From Sergeia podlipaevii (lineage: Eukaryota; Euglenozoa; Kinetoplastea; Trypanosomatida; Trypanosomatidae), in the NCBI GenBank assembly GCA_030849805.1, contig JASANZ010002046.1, positions 1-38,771 of the forward strand: a stretch of DNA of 38,771 nt, written 5' to 3'. The translations under genes were made by a program, and so were the position numbers. The notes under the pieces were generated by a model. The model was not told where the DNA came from. It was given only the letters and a program-made list of their open reading frames with translations, and searched no databases. Positions 27,401 to 36,700 of the stretch are shown here, one piece after another. Numbering within the stretch: the stretch's first letter is position 1; every line of letters begins with the position of its first letter.

Positions 27401-29025
27401 ATCCCACCGATCATACTTTGCCGCTGTACGCTGGCAGGCAGTGGCAACGGCGGGAGAATACTGTTAGCCCCATCACCGCTTTGCCCTTTACCACTCGAAG
27501 AGGTGCGCATGAAGTCCGAAACCGAGTTCAAGTACGCCTGTAGCTCCTTCGGCACTGGCACAGTGGAGCAGATGCGTACCATCTGGCTGAGTGCCACACT
27601 GCAGGTGACGCCACCAGCGGCTCCGGTCGCTGCCGCCGTCACTCCTGGACCCCCTAAGGGGCTTGCGTTTAAAGCTGGCAGTGGGCATATAGTAGCGAGA
27701 AACTCACCCTGAGGTACCAGAGGCACCTGCGGAGGCGTCAAGTCCCTCCTCGGGCTCACCAAGCCACCTTTGCCAACAGCGGCCGCCTCCTTTCGAGCTA
27801 GAGCAGCCGTCAGTCGGTTCATGCAGCGCTTCTGCACAGGGTGAGCGCGGGCCAGGTAGGTCTGCGCGCAGCCGGCAGCCAGCTGGCACTGATATGCCTC
27901 TGCCTCCTCCATATCCCCGCACCAGGCAGCGAAGGTTGCAATGAAGTGATGTGCCATAATGGCGTGCGTAGCGGCAGTAGTGATGAGTGTGTTGTAGGCC
28001 TCCCATCTGCGCTCGATCCGCCTACGCTCAGCAGTGTCCTCTTTACCGCTACCGCTGGCAGCGCCATACCCATTGAGGAGCGGGATCTCCCCTGGCATAC
28101 CATAGTGCGGTGCAGGCGGGGGCTCAAGTGCCAAGTATATCTGGCACAGCTCCACACATCGTGCAATGGCTTCAGTGGCGTCATCAAAACGCCCGCACGC
28201 GAGAAAAGCTGCAGCAAGATTGTATAGGATGCCGGTGCACATGACGCCGTTAGACTCCATGAGTGCCTTGAGGAGCAGTTGAATGACCTTGGTAAGCGGC
28301 TCGTTGTGACGCTGCCCCACTGAGATGTTACACAGCACTAGAGATCGTAGCACTCCCTTCAGCTCAGCAAATCCGGCAAAGTACTCTGGGGCTCGAACCC
28401 AGCCTCTTGACGAGGCGGACCTCGCTGCCACAGGGGACACTTTATTGCTGCCCAAGCGGCCGCTACTCGCAGCGCTCGTGGACTTGCTCACACTGCGCTT
28501 GCCAGCTGTGTGGCTGCTGCCCACACGTGGCGGCGTCGCCTCGTCGCCCTGAACCACAATGTATCGCATTGCCTCTGAGAAGAACGGGAGTACGTCGCTG
28601 GTTGACTCTGCGGCTGCCCCGCGCAGAACACCTTCGCTATTTGCAATGAGTGTGTACTCCTCCGCGTATACCCATAGTGGATCGTTCTTGGATATCTTGG
28701 CAGCGTTTGTCAGACGCATGTTAATTGCACGCGCTAGTTCCGTGAGACCCAGCTTCACCTCTCCGTGATCAATGAGCTCAAGGCCATTGGTGCGAAGTTG
28801 CTGCAGCCGCTCCTTGAGTGAAAGCTTCGGTGCTGCCTCCATTTCTTGCCCGTCCTCACCAAACGCACTGTACTTGCTCCCACCCCTTTGAGAGGTGGTA
28901 CGACGACGGCTCGTGCCCGCCGGGGACAGTCTGCCACTTGCTGCTCGCTTGGGTGATGTCTGCCGACTCTTGGCGACGCCCTTGCGCGCTGCGGCCGTGG
29001 AAGTCGTCTGTTTCGAGGAGCGCAT
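24478..29025 (-). CDS. Giant multi-IQ calmodulin-binding protein
   Basis: 1515 aa. Residues 1-60 are Ser/Arg/Lys-rich and disordered. Residues ~65-420 are mostly helical, with a TPR-like pair near 262-300 (YNLAAAFLACGRFDDATEAI). Residues ~420-740 are low complexity (Ser/Ala/Gly/Thr). From ~750 to ~1380 there are about 12 IQ-type motifs, for example ARVIQRGWKCRSAR, TVIQAFVRRVLAQ, VYIQRWWRAVAAR, TQIQSIWRMYRAR, ARIQRLWRLYHAK, RQIQRVWRGLACR and TMIQGAVRGRLL. A further copy (VAIQTRWRGYLVRR, near 1480) precedes an acidic end rich in Glu and Tyr. IQ motifs bind calmodulin or centrin-like EF-hand proteins without calcium. Inference: a cytoskeletal, flagellar or basal-body scaffold, as many kinetoplastid multi-IQ proteins are. 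No motor domain is seen. Confidence 0.9.
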   Translation of the reverse strand: MRSSKQTTSTAAARKGVAKSRQTSPKRAASGRLSPAGTSRRRTTSQRGGSKYSAFGEDGQEMEAAPKLSLKERLQQLRTNGLELIDHGEVKLGLTELARAINMRLTNAAKISKNDPLWVYAEEYTLIANSEGVLRGAAAESTSDVLPFFSEAMRYIVVQGDEATPPRVGSSHTAGKRSVSKSTSAASSGRLGSNKVSPVAARSASSRGWVRAPEYFAGFAELKGVLRSLVLCNISVGQRHNEPLTKVIQLLLKALMESNGVMCTGILYNLAAAFLACGRFDDATEAIARCVELCQIYLALEPPPAPHYGMPGEIPLLNGYGAASGSGKEDTAERRRIERRWEAYNTLITTAATHAIMAHHFIATFAAWCGDMEEAEAYQCQLAAGCAQTYLARAHPVQKRCMNRLTAALARKEAAAVGKGGLVSPRRDLTPPQVPLVPQGEFLATICPLPALNASPLGGPGVTAAATGAAGGVTCSVALSQMVRICSTVPVPKELQAYLNSVSDFMRTSSSGKGQSGDGANSILPPLPLPASVQRQSMIGGMQGKRGSSAGRSSARLSLTSAALPAKSTSARTSVMMSKMDSRLTSEKRADGEATDDASEHAITPRPPARSRLGSLAGAAGADCGTPRLRTITKLSQPAYDRYKQLKMDTIRLLDTTTAITTSRPGTGGGASTTSTITASMLGDLGAGAVLISCSSTKKGSGAGALPPATIVAADGQEVTPARFMHLMDRELWRLSKIVPDDTPVREGQAARVIQRGWKCRSARVERSTRAAAVMERLNQMDAATTIWRCYRRWQDCREAVREKMVRRVLREKIRCVVLLQRYMREHLSVEEWGARCLEMYRTLVSEKLQAEKETLSATVIQAFVRRVLAQQMLRRCIAACVRVQTAWRCRLARRELLTRRVHFKLEEERRHRSLLPQIVYIQRWWRAVAARRAVAGLLGEKQRAIQVYLESEELRFESEMERYRVLPDIAGAIRTVMRVLRGAKSREELRQLHEQRLVMRRAIMYWVLRRRGKAQLQELRVEQQQRRALRRRREEVSWACIRLQSAARMWAAKAHVAELRGREEALRNAVHSIEQAYVSYRDRVLLEEERYGEALGRNTSFSTRKQRQLEEYSATQIQSIWRMYRARRAHGAYLRFMLQDRHQLAARIQRLWRLYHAKLAAQEQRRYVNEVAAMKQQQQRERLAAVRIQSLARMYLTRAQLLRDLAQPAAGRVSVMSRPLHKVLGLPPTVLRKHAAARQIQRVWRGLACRHLYQQLRLSRAFYDKEKTTQEALHYFATMIQGAVRGRLLNSLRVTQHRYKVSSLAAAREMLARKAGVVNYIDDDGKTRTSTTTKSITEAWRTEMDTQVAADAPTTPKAASVVGEEDEEVGSSKAVAVSSLVSVNTEDTALPNKEEAVVRKEPHPPKNPRMKTLYFYPSSRTQAKAKEATTTSSSPLAAHEGTRDEEAETLHSLSHTQTGVNDEVASDVIYTPEQIAAAVAIQTRWRGYLVRRTIEFYYDEYEEEVDEEEETEVS

Positions 29026-30348
29026 GATGAAACGAGAGGAGAGGTGCAGTCAGGCGTGTCCCTTTTTCTTTATCCCAAGTGGGCTATATCGATGCAATTG
29101 CTCTGAAACTAATTTACAAAAGGAAAAGGAACACAACGGCAACGACGACAATAGTAAAAAAAAAAAGACAATCTCCCTTCCACGGCAATCGCCTTGCTTT
29201 GCAGCTTCTTTTAAAACTCTAAGTATCTATACTATATAAGGAAGTAGACGTGGGCAATGTGCTCACCCTCTACTAAACGACAATTCCTAAAACAAGGGGG
29301 AGGGGAATACAAACCAGTTGGAGAGAAAGAGTAAAAAAGAGTAAAAAAAAAACAAAGGAAACTATCATCTCACACTTCAGTTAGCTCTCTTCACGATGCA
29401 TGCGGCAGGCAGCACGACTCGTATACCCGCAAAAGCCCACGCGCGCATGCAGCCGAGAGCTCCCTCTATTTATTCTCGTCCCTACTGCAAGGATGACCAA
29501 AGAGAAGCTCACGGTGCTCCACATTTTCAAAGGCCGCATCCCTCATTCTTTACTTTTTTTTTTCGTTGGTGTCGTGGGAGCCCTTCAGTTCTCTCCAATA
29601 AGAATGTATTGCGCTTCTCTTAGAATGAGAGTAAACAAAAACAACAGCACCACCAAACATACAAAAAAAAAGAAGAAATGATACAGTCATATGTCGCCTA
29701 TCAAGCGTCTTACCTCTAAAACAACAACAACAACGATAGCGTTTGTATATATTTGTATATATATATATGTATGTCTAAACCATATAATCTTTACAGTACT
29801 CAGCATCCCATATTGCCAACTTGCTAGTCATTTCCTTCGTTTTCTTTTCCAAGGCAGAGTGAACATATATGTATCTGTGTGTGTGTGTGCCTGTAAGTGG
29901 AACGGAAGGAAGAAGAAAGGGGGCGGGGGGAGGGGGAGAGAGAGGAGGGAAGAAAACTGTCATCCACGAAGACACTGCTAATTATACAAAAAAATGAGAT
30001 ACAGGAGATAATAGATGTTTCACGTGCTCTTTTCTTTCGACGATCCTCTCTCTCTCTCTTTCCCTCCAGTTGCTTTCCTTACCTTATCATCTGGTTGCCT
30101 ACCAACCGCCGAAGCCTCGAAAAAAAAAAAGAAAAAAGAAAAAGAAGACACCATGACACTGTCTCTCTAGGTTCAGCTAAGAGAAGAGTGTGCGTACACG
30201 TGGATGTATAAAGATCTTGTGCACGTTCAGCAAAAAATGAATAAATGCAAATGCTTTAAACAATCGGCACCATTCTGCTTTCACTTCAAAGTATAACACC
30301 GTACTATACTTATCATCCTCTTCCTTCTCTCTCACTCTATGTCCTTCC
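29026..30348. other. Longest intergenic gap of the right block
   Basis: 1.3 kb with no supported gene on either strand. It is AT-rich with A runs (about 29156-29166, 30120-30130), a TA tract (29756-29768), a GT tract (about 29877-29888) and a G/A-rich stretch (29906-29950). The 75-107-codon ORFs here are repeat-driven. Confidence 0.5.
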
Positions 30349-32826
30349 CTACAGCTCCTCAGGGTCAAACGTAGCGGGCTTATCACTTCCACAACTGTGA
30401 CTGCTCTGCTTCCGCTGCGAGATGTGTGAGGGCTGCTTGATATATATATCAGGTCGCAAATGCCTATCGTGCGGGCCCTGAGAGAGCGACTTCGAACCCT
30501 CTCCAGGGCTAATCGCGGAGCCATTTTCCGTAGGCTCAAATGGATTTCCCGTTGCTGCCGCGGGATTCTGCTGTTGGAAGTCTTCTTTTTTCGGTAGGTG
30601 TGCCTTTGTGGCGACAACCCGACCGCCGCCACTACCACCACTGCTGCCGGTGCTACGAGCGCGGTTTCCCTTTGCAAAGTTGTCGATAATGTCGTCCATG
30701 GCCTCCCCAGGATCCGTGTGCCGCTGCTGTGATGGAGGCTTGGCTGCCTCGGGGCTCATCCCGAGCGATCGATGCACCAGCGCACGCAGCTCCGCCACCT
30801 CGTCGCGCAAGTCCTTCACCTCTAAGCGTAAGCTGTGCACTTCGTGGCTCTTGCACAGCTCCCGCCGCACCACATAGCCACGGCCAACACTCTGAAGGAG
30901 CACTACGAAGGGACACAAGGAGCTGACGAACTCATCGTAGCTTTCCTTCAGTCCATGCCACTCCTTGCGCGCCATGTACCCGCGGTAGTACCGCTGGATC
31001 GTGAGAGCTGCTCCGCTTTGCTCACGGTCGGACATGCGCCTGAACTCATCGAGGTCCCCCCACATGGTCGTAATGACCTTCTTGAGGGACCGCATGGATT
31101 CTAGCACCTCCTGCATCTCCAGCGAAGCCCCGTTGGAGCCAGTCGTTATTGCCATAGGTGATGAGGGCGAGGTGCTAGGGGCGATGGAGCGTGTCAGAGC
31201 AATATGTGGCAGCTCTCGATAGGCAGGCTCACGTTCTGCTAGCTTCCTACGAGCCTGAGCACCCCGGAAGTAACGTTGAATGACGATAGCAGCAAAATGT
31301 CTACGAACCATATCCTCCTTCCACAGCGCCTCTACAATGGACGAGAGGGACTTCAGCTTACCTTGCAGTGCGCGCACTACTGCAACTACATTGGCATTGT
31401 TGCTGCTGCTGCTGACGCCACCACATTGAAAATTTTGTTGTGGTGAGTTCGGGGCGGCGGGAAAGGGCGATACAAACCTGGGGCCCTCAATAGGGTCAGT
31501 CCACATGGTGCTCGCATTGGTGGCAGTGTACGACGTGTCCTCCACTGGGAGCTTTCCTCGCACTCCGCCCCTGCCAGCGCTCATTCCCTCCGCTGCCGCC
31601 TGAATCGGCTTCATGGGCATCGCAGCAGCGGTAGTCGCGTACCCCTCGGCGGCCTCCGTGTTGTCAGCCTCCTCAGTCGCTTGGATAATGTCCATCATAT
31701 CCGCTGGTGGACGTACGTCGTCGCACTGGCGGCGCAGATACTCGGGCAGCTCTTCACGGTGCTGAGGGTTGAGCATCTCAATGAGGTCCCTCGAGAGAGC
31801 GCCGCGCTCGCGAAACAAATGTGCCGCAGCGTCCTTCTCGCTCTGAGTGAAGTCAACTAGGTCGAGCGTGCATAGATGAGGCAGCAGCCAGAGCACGAGT
31901 GGACGCCAACTAAAGTCCCCAGAGGACTCGTCGGGCTGCTGCTTGATGTTCTTCTTCCTCGCCTCCCCCGCGGCGGCGGCGGAGCGTGCGTGCTCGTCTG
32001 TAGGCGAGATGGCGGCACCAACCCCCACGCCCGGCACGAGGCCACGGCCAGAGCGATGGGCAACTGGTGCTGAAGGCGGCTGCTTCGTTGTCGTCCCTGC
32101 GTCTTGCTTGAGCGTAAAGGGGTTGCCATACAGCTGCAGGTGCTCCAGAGATTCCGCAAGGGCGGTGAGGGGCACGAGGCTGGCAGAAAACAGGAGGCGG
32201 TTGCGCCGCAGTTGCAACGTGGTGAGCGAGACCAGTGGGAGCTTGTTATCTAGATCCGCTATATCCTCAATAGAGTTGTTATCGAGGTTCAGAATCTGCA
32301 GAGCGGGCATGCATCGCAGGTCCGGTAACTCTACAAGTGCGTTGTGAGAGAGGTCAAGAAGCGTGACGTTCAGCACAGATAGCTCCTCACCGAGGAAGCT
32401 GCCGTTGGGGCGCTGGGAGCTCTGGAGCCCGTCAAGATCTAGCAGTCGCAGTCCGTTGTGCGAAAGGTCAATGACACGAAGGGAAGAAAGATGGCGGAGA
32501 AGTGCGCTCGCATGTGCGTCCACCACGCCAATTTTGTTGTGACGAAGATTGAGTACTTCCAACGAAACAAAAGCTTCTATGCCGTTGAGTGATATGATCT
32601 TATTATTCGTGGCGTTGAGCGTCGTAACGCAGCGAACGGCATCATAAAGAGGGCAGGAGAGAGTCGCCACAAGGGACACGAGACCGCAGTGGTTGGCGCT
32701 GAAGACACGCGCTTGCTCCAGTGCACCTGTCTTGCCAAAGCCAGGCGGAGCTGCAAAGTCGCTGATATTCTTGTTGGCACCGGACGTGTTAGAGACGTCC
32801 AGAAGGTACGGCACTTTGCTACTCAT
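30349..32826 (-). CDS. LRR and IQ-motif protein (CEP97/LRRIQ-like)
   Basis: 825 aa. Residues ~65-240 hold SDS22-type leucine-rich repeats (NATNNKIISLNGIEAFVSLE, LEVLNLRHNKIG, LRVIDLSHNGLRLLDLDGL, LLDLSHNALVELPDL, ILNLDNNSIEDIADL, LQLRRNRLLFSASL, LEHLQLYGNPFTL). The capping segment (LLPHLCTLDLVDFT, about 312-325) is separated from the last repeat by ~65 disordered residues. Three IQ motifs follow: VIQRYFRGAQARR (near 515), TIQRYYRGYMARK (near 609) and LLQSVGRGYVVRR (near 648). A short coiled coil (LRLEVKDLRDEVAELRALVH, about 665-685) and a disordered Ser/Gly-rich tail complete the chain. LRR plus IQ is the layout of centriolar CEP97 and of LRRIQ proteins. Inference: a basal-body or axonemal protein. 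It neighbours the multi-IQ gene. Confidence 0.88.
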   Translation of the reverse strand: MSSKVPYLLDVSNTSGANKNISDFAAPPGFGKTGALEQARVFSANHCGLVSLVATLSCPLYDAVRCVTTLNATNNKIISLNGIEAFVSLEVLNLRHNKIGVVDAHASALLRHLSSLRVIDLSHNGLRLLDLDGLQSSQRPNGSFLGEELSVLNVTLLDLSHNALVELPDLRCMPALQILNLDNNSIEDIADLDNKLPLVSLTTLQLRRNRLLFSASLVPLTALAESLEHLQLYGNPFTLKQDAGTTTKQPPSAPVAHRSGRGLVPGVGVGAAISPTDEHARSAAAAGEARKKNIKQQPDESSGDFSWRPLVLWLLPHLCTLDLVDFTQSEKDAAAHLFRERGALSRDLIEMLNPQHREELPEYLRRQCDDVRPPADMMDIIQATEEADNTEAAEGYATTAAAMPMKPIQAAAEGMSAGRGGVRGKLPVEDTSYTATNASTMWTDPIEGPRFVSPFPAAPNSPQQNFQCGGVSSSSNNANVVAVVRALQGKLKSLSSIVEALWKEDMVRRHFAAIVIQRYFRGAQARRKLAEREPAYRELPHIALTRSIAPSTSPSSPMAITTGSNGASLEMQEVLESMRSLKKVITTMWGDLDEFRRMSDREQSGAALTIQRYYRGYMARKEWHGLKESYDEFVSSLCPFVVLLQSVGRGYVVRRELCKSHEVHSLRLEVKDLRDEVAELRALVHRSLGMSPEAAKPPSQQRHTDPGEAMDDIIDNFAKGNRARSTGSSGGSGGGRVVATKAHLPKKEDFQQQNPAAATGNPFEPTENGSAISPGEGSKSLSQGPHDRHLRPDIYIKQPSHISQRKQSSHSCGSDKPATFDPEEL

Positions 32827-33781
32827 CTAATAGAGAACTTCCTTTTCGATGTGTTTTTATTCTTTCCTAACTTCTTCTGTTTCCTTTTTTTTGAAGGAGA
32901 AGAAGAATGAAAAACAATGTATGTATATATATATTTGTGCTATACCGCACAGACACTTCTAGGCGCGAGGGGGAGGGGGAGCGTGCCGCGATGAGTGAAG
33001 GCTACGGGGATATGGAGCACCTGAAAAGGAGTGTAAAGAGAAATATTGTAACGCAGCTAACTATAACTCGGTGAGTATATAGGCGTAAGCGAATTCAATA
33101 CCTTGATATGTTATTCGATATATTTCGTACCGTAGCGTTGTACCACAACGCGCGACTTGGCAAAGACAGATTAGAAGAAATAAAGCAGTACAAAAGCAAG
33201 CTTCAAGAAATGCCGGAATATAAAACGACAAGCAAAGCAGCAGAGAAAAAAAAATATAGAAGTGATCAGATCAATGTAATAATAATAATATAAATAAATA
33301 AAATCAAAGGAAATGATAATGATGAAGAAAGAAGTCTCTAACTCTTAACACTAGAAAGCGGCGACGTGTGTTCTTTCCTATCTATTTCGTATATGTATTT
33401 TCCTATAATAAAGAGAGACAAAAAAAAGGAAACAAGAAAAGTGATGAAGTGAAGATACATATCAACAACAAACCATAATAATAATAATAATAATGCAAAT
33501 TGAACAAAAAGGAAGATGTGCAGTTCCATTAAACACTGCACTTCTAAAGAGCATCACAAGTGCGTGCGCTCTTCTAGAAAAAAAAAATGTTTGGAAGAAA
33601 GCGTTATAATGCTAGCACGCATGTTAGAGCTAAAAGAGTCTCTTCCCCTCTCTCTCTCTCACACACACATACACATTCATATCTTCAATACTGCGAGCTA
33701 ATAGGCGATTGGGTATTGCCGCGCACCACTGAGCCCACCATAAAGCGAAAGCGGGAGAAGGACAAGGGCGGCACTCATGCA
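32827..33781. other. Intergenic region with AAT repeats
   Basis: No gene seen. AAT tracts occur at about 33276-33292 and 33476-33494, and a TC/CA tract at about 33647-33670. A 61-codon + strand ORF (33108-33293) is Lys-rich and ends in the AAT repeat. Confidence 0.55.
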
Positions 33782-36700
33782 CTACACAATAACCTCCAGC
33801 ACATGTCGTGTGTACGTGTGCTCACTACTATCTTCAATACACGGGTAAAAAGGAACGAGGCAGTCCGGGCTCGCAACGTAGATCATGTTATATGTGCGAC
33901 GGTATATGTCGCGTACCTTGCGCGCGGGATGAAAGAGACCCTGAAGGAGATATTCGAGTATCTTCCCTGACCCTAGCACAAGACGCGCGGCTTCGTAGTA
34001 GCCAACCACCGCGGTCACCATCTTGAGTCGCTCATCTGCAATCTTGCTTTCATTCTTAGACAACAGTTCCACAATGTTGGGATGAATAAAGCTGAGTAAG
34101 TGCACAGTAACCTCCTCGAAGCCATCGTTGCCGGCAACAGCCATAATAATAGCGCGGCACGCCTCTACCGCCATACGCCGCATCGTCAGACTTGTCTCTG
34201 TGAGGGCCCGCTCAAGAAGTGGAATGAGTGGGTAAACGTACTCCTTCCCTACTTGGCCAATGAACTCAAACATATAGCGCAGTGCTTTTAGCACGGAGTG
34301 CTGCACAATGACCGCCACCTGCTCCCCCTCGCTGATCTTGTACTCGTTAAGAAGATACGGAATGACGGTGAAAGGGCCGCATGCCTTGGCAATCGCACCG
34401 AGCGCCACTGCTGTGCAGATGCGAATTTTCCGTTTGTCTTGCCTAAAGTTATCGACGAGTTCGAGAATAATTGCAAAGGGACGAATCGTTTTCGCAATCA
34501 CGCCAAAAGTACGAGTGCACGCACGGCGTGTCTCGCGGCGCTCTGCGTCAAGCAGCTCAAAGAGTCCCTTGGTGGCAAGCTCATGCAAGTGAATAGCATC
34601 CACGTCAGCCTCGTAATTGGTGGCGATGTCCTCGATGAGCGCGATCGTGTTCTGCTGTACGTTGCTGGAACGATTCTTGATGACAAAGGTAAGTTTCTTC
34701 AGCAGCTCGCGCACCGAGGGCTTGTAGTGTCGAGCACCTAGCTCAGCCAGACACGCTCGCGTGGCCTTCAAGTTGGCGCTCAGTGCAATGGCGCTATCGT
34801 CTTCCATGCGTTCATACAAAGAGCGACTAAGATCTTGAAGAAAGAGCAGCCCATCAGCAATCATAACGGCATGTACAGTGCGAGCCGCAAGATCCGCCGC
34901 CTGTGCCCGGACCAGCTCCACCACGTTGATGCGGCGGCGGTTGATGAGATCGAACACGTCCTTCATGTAGGGTTTCAGCCGCGTGCCTAGGCAATTGACG
35001 ATGGCGGCCAGCCCATCCATTACGACTCGGTTTGTACCCATTACATCTTGATTGACAGCAGCAATTGCGCCATCGAGTAGCGCAGCCACTAGTGCGTCCG
35101 CGAGTGCGTCTGTCCCCACAGCCAGCACCACACGTCGCACAGTGTCAATCACGAGACGCTGGTAGAGCTCATTTTCATCCTTCATGTCTCCCACCAACCT
35201 GAGAAGCACCTCCGACCCGCCAAGTTTCCTCGCCATCTCAACTGTCGTCGCTATAAGTGTGCTAGCAGTCTTGCGGTCTGCCGCCACGCGTCGCACAGAC
35301 CAGAAGCCATCAAAGAAAGGCTCCGTAATAACCTCCCTAATAAAACTAGCTGTAATGCCGTCAGCAGAGACGCACTTGCGCACGACACTGAGAAGTATAC
35401 GGCGGTGTTCATCCTCAGGTGTGTTGAACTGGTTCACTAGTGTGGGCATCATTGCGGTGGTACGAGTCCGCGCGTCGTATGGCGCCATGAGCGGTACCAA
35501 GGCACCAAAAGCTGACAAGAAAGGCCCTGATGTGCTTCCGATGCCCCTGCGGCACTCATCACAGATCACATCCACCAGGGGGGCTAACTCGTCAATTCCG
35601 GAAGGCGCTGAAGCTTCCGCAATGCGAGCCACAGCGTTGGCAGCATCTCTGCGAACGCGCTTTTCATCTCTAATGAGTCGACTAAGAATTGGCACAATAT
35701 CCGGCAAGGCACCGATGATAGCGTGCCTCACCATCCCAGCAAGGTCGCCTAGCGCGATCGCAACGGTCTGACGAGCAAAGACAACTGGGGAGAGCGACAT
35801 ATCACTCAGAGCCTCCATCAACTCCTCCGTAGTGCCGGAGGCGTACCCGATGATGGCAGCCACCGTCGCGGTCCTACGCCGTTCCGCACTCTCTTCATGT
35901 GCAAAGTCTTCCTTGATGGCGTCGAATACGCCCTGGAAGCCTACGACCCGGGCAAGAAGGATGAGAACCTGTTTTGCATCACCACGAGTGATACCCTCGC
36001 GTGCTGTCAGCATCGGCTTCATGCCATCTACAATCTCCTTCGCGGAAGAGCGCACCTCACGACCGAGATGAGAGATGAGTGACTTGGTAAAGTCCATAAA
36101 GTAGTGCTTCTCAGCAATATCGAGTATTTTTGCGTTCCAAATGCGGAACATGCGCTTGAATATAAGATTGCTTCCCAGCACACGCGACTTGTCTAGTAGG
36201 TAGCGCGTGGCTTGCCGCCGCTGCATGGTGTCCCCGTTCTTGATCTTGAACAGATTTTTCATGAGCAGGTAGGCTGGTAGGTGCTCATCTGGGATCGGGT
36301 CAACGTTGTGGTACTTGAGCAACTCCACAAACACAGGGGCATCTTCCGGCTTCATAGCGGGCATGCCATCTCCCAAACTCTCTGGAATGTCATATGTGAC
36401 TGGCTGCTGACCAGCTTCCGCTTCTGCACTGACGACGGGGAAGAGATCTAAGGAATCGCGCGCTAGCTCATAGAAGTTGGGCTCGCTTGGGACTGGGTTG
36501 TAGTCAGGCGGGACTGGCACTATGGTAAAGTATTCAGTGGGCAGTATAGAGTCCAGGTACTCCGCTGTCAGGCGCTTGTTCTTGAGGCGCCACTCCTTTT
36601 CTAACTTCTTCGCCACCGCCTCCACCGCGGCAGTCGTGGCGGATTCCGTAGCCGCGAAGTGGGATTGCACAGGAGTCGCATTTTCAAGCTGATAGTTGGG

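Noticed and set aside
27131..27712. 193-codon plus-strand ORF
   Set aside because: Antisense shadow inside the low-complexity part of the multi-IQ gene.
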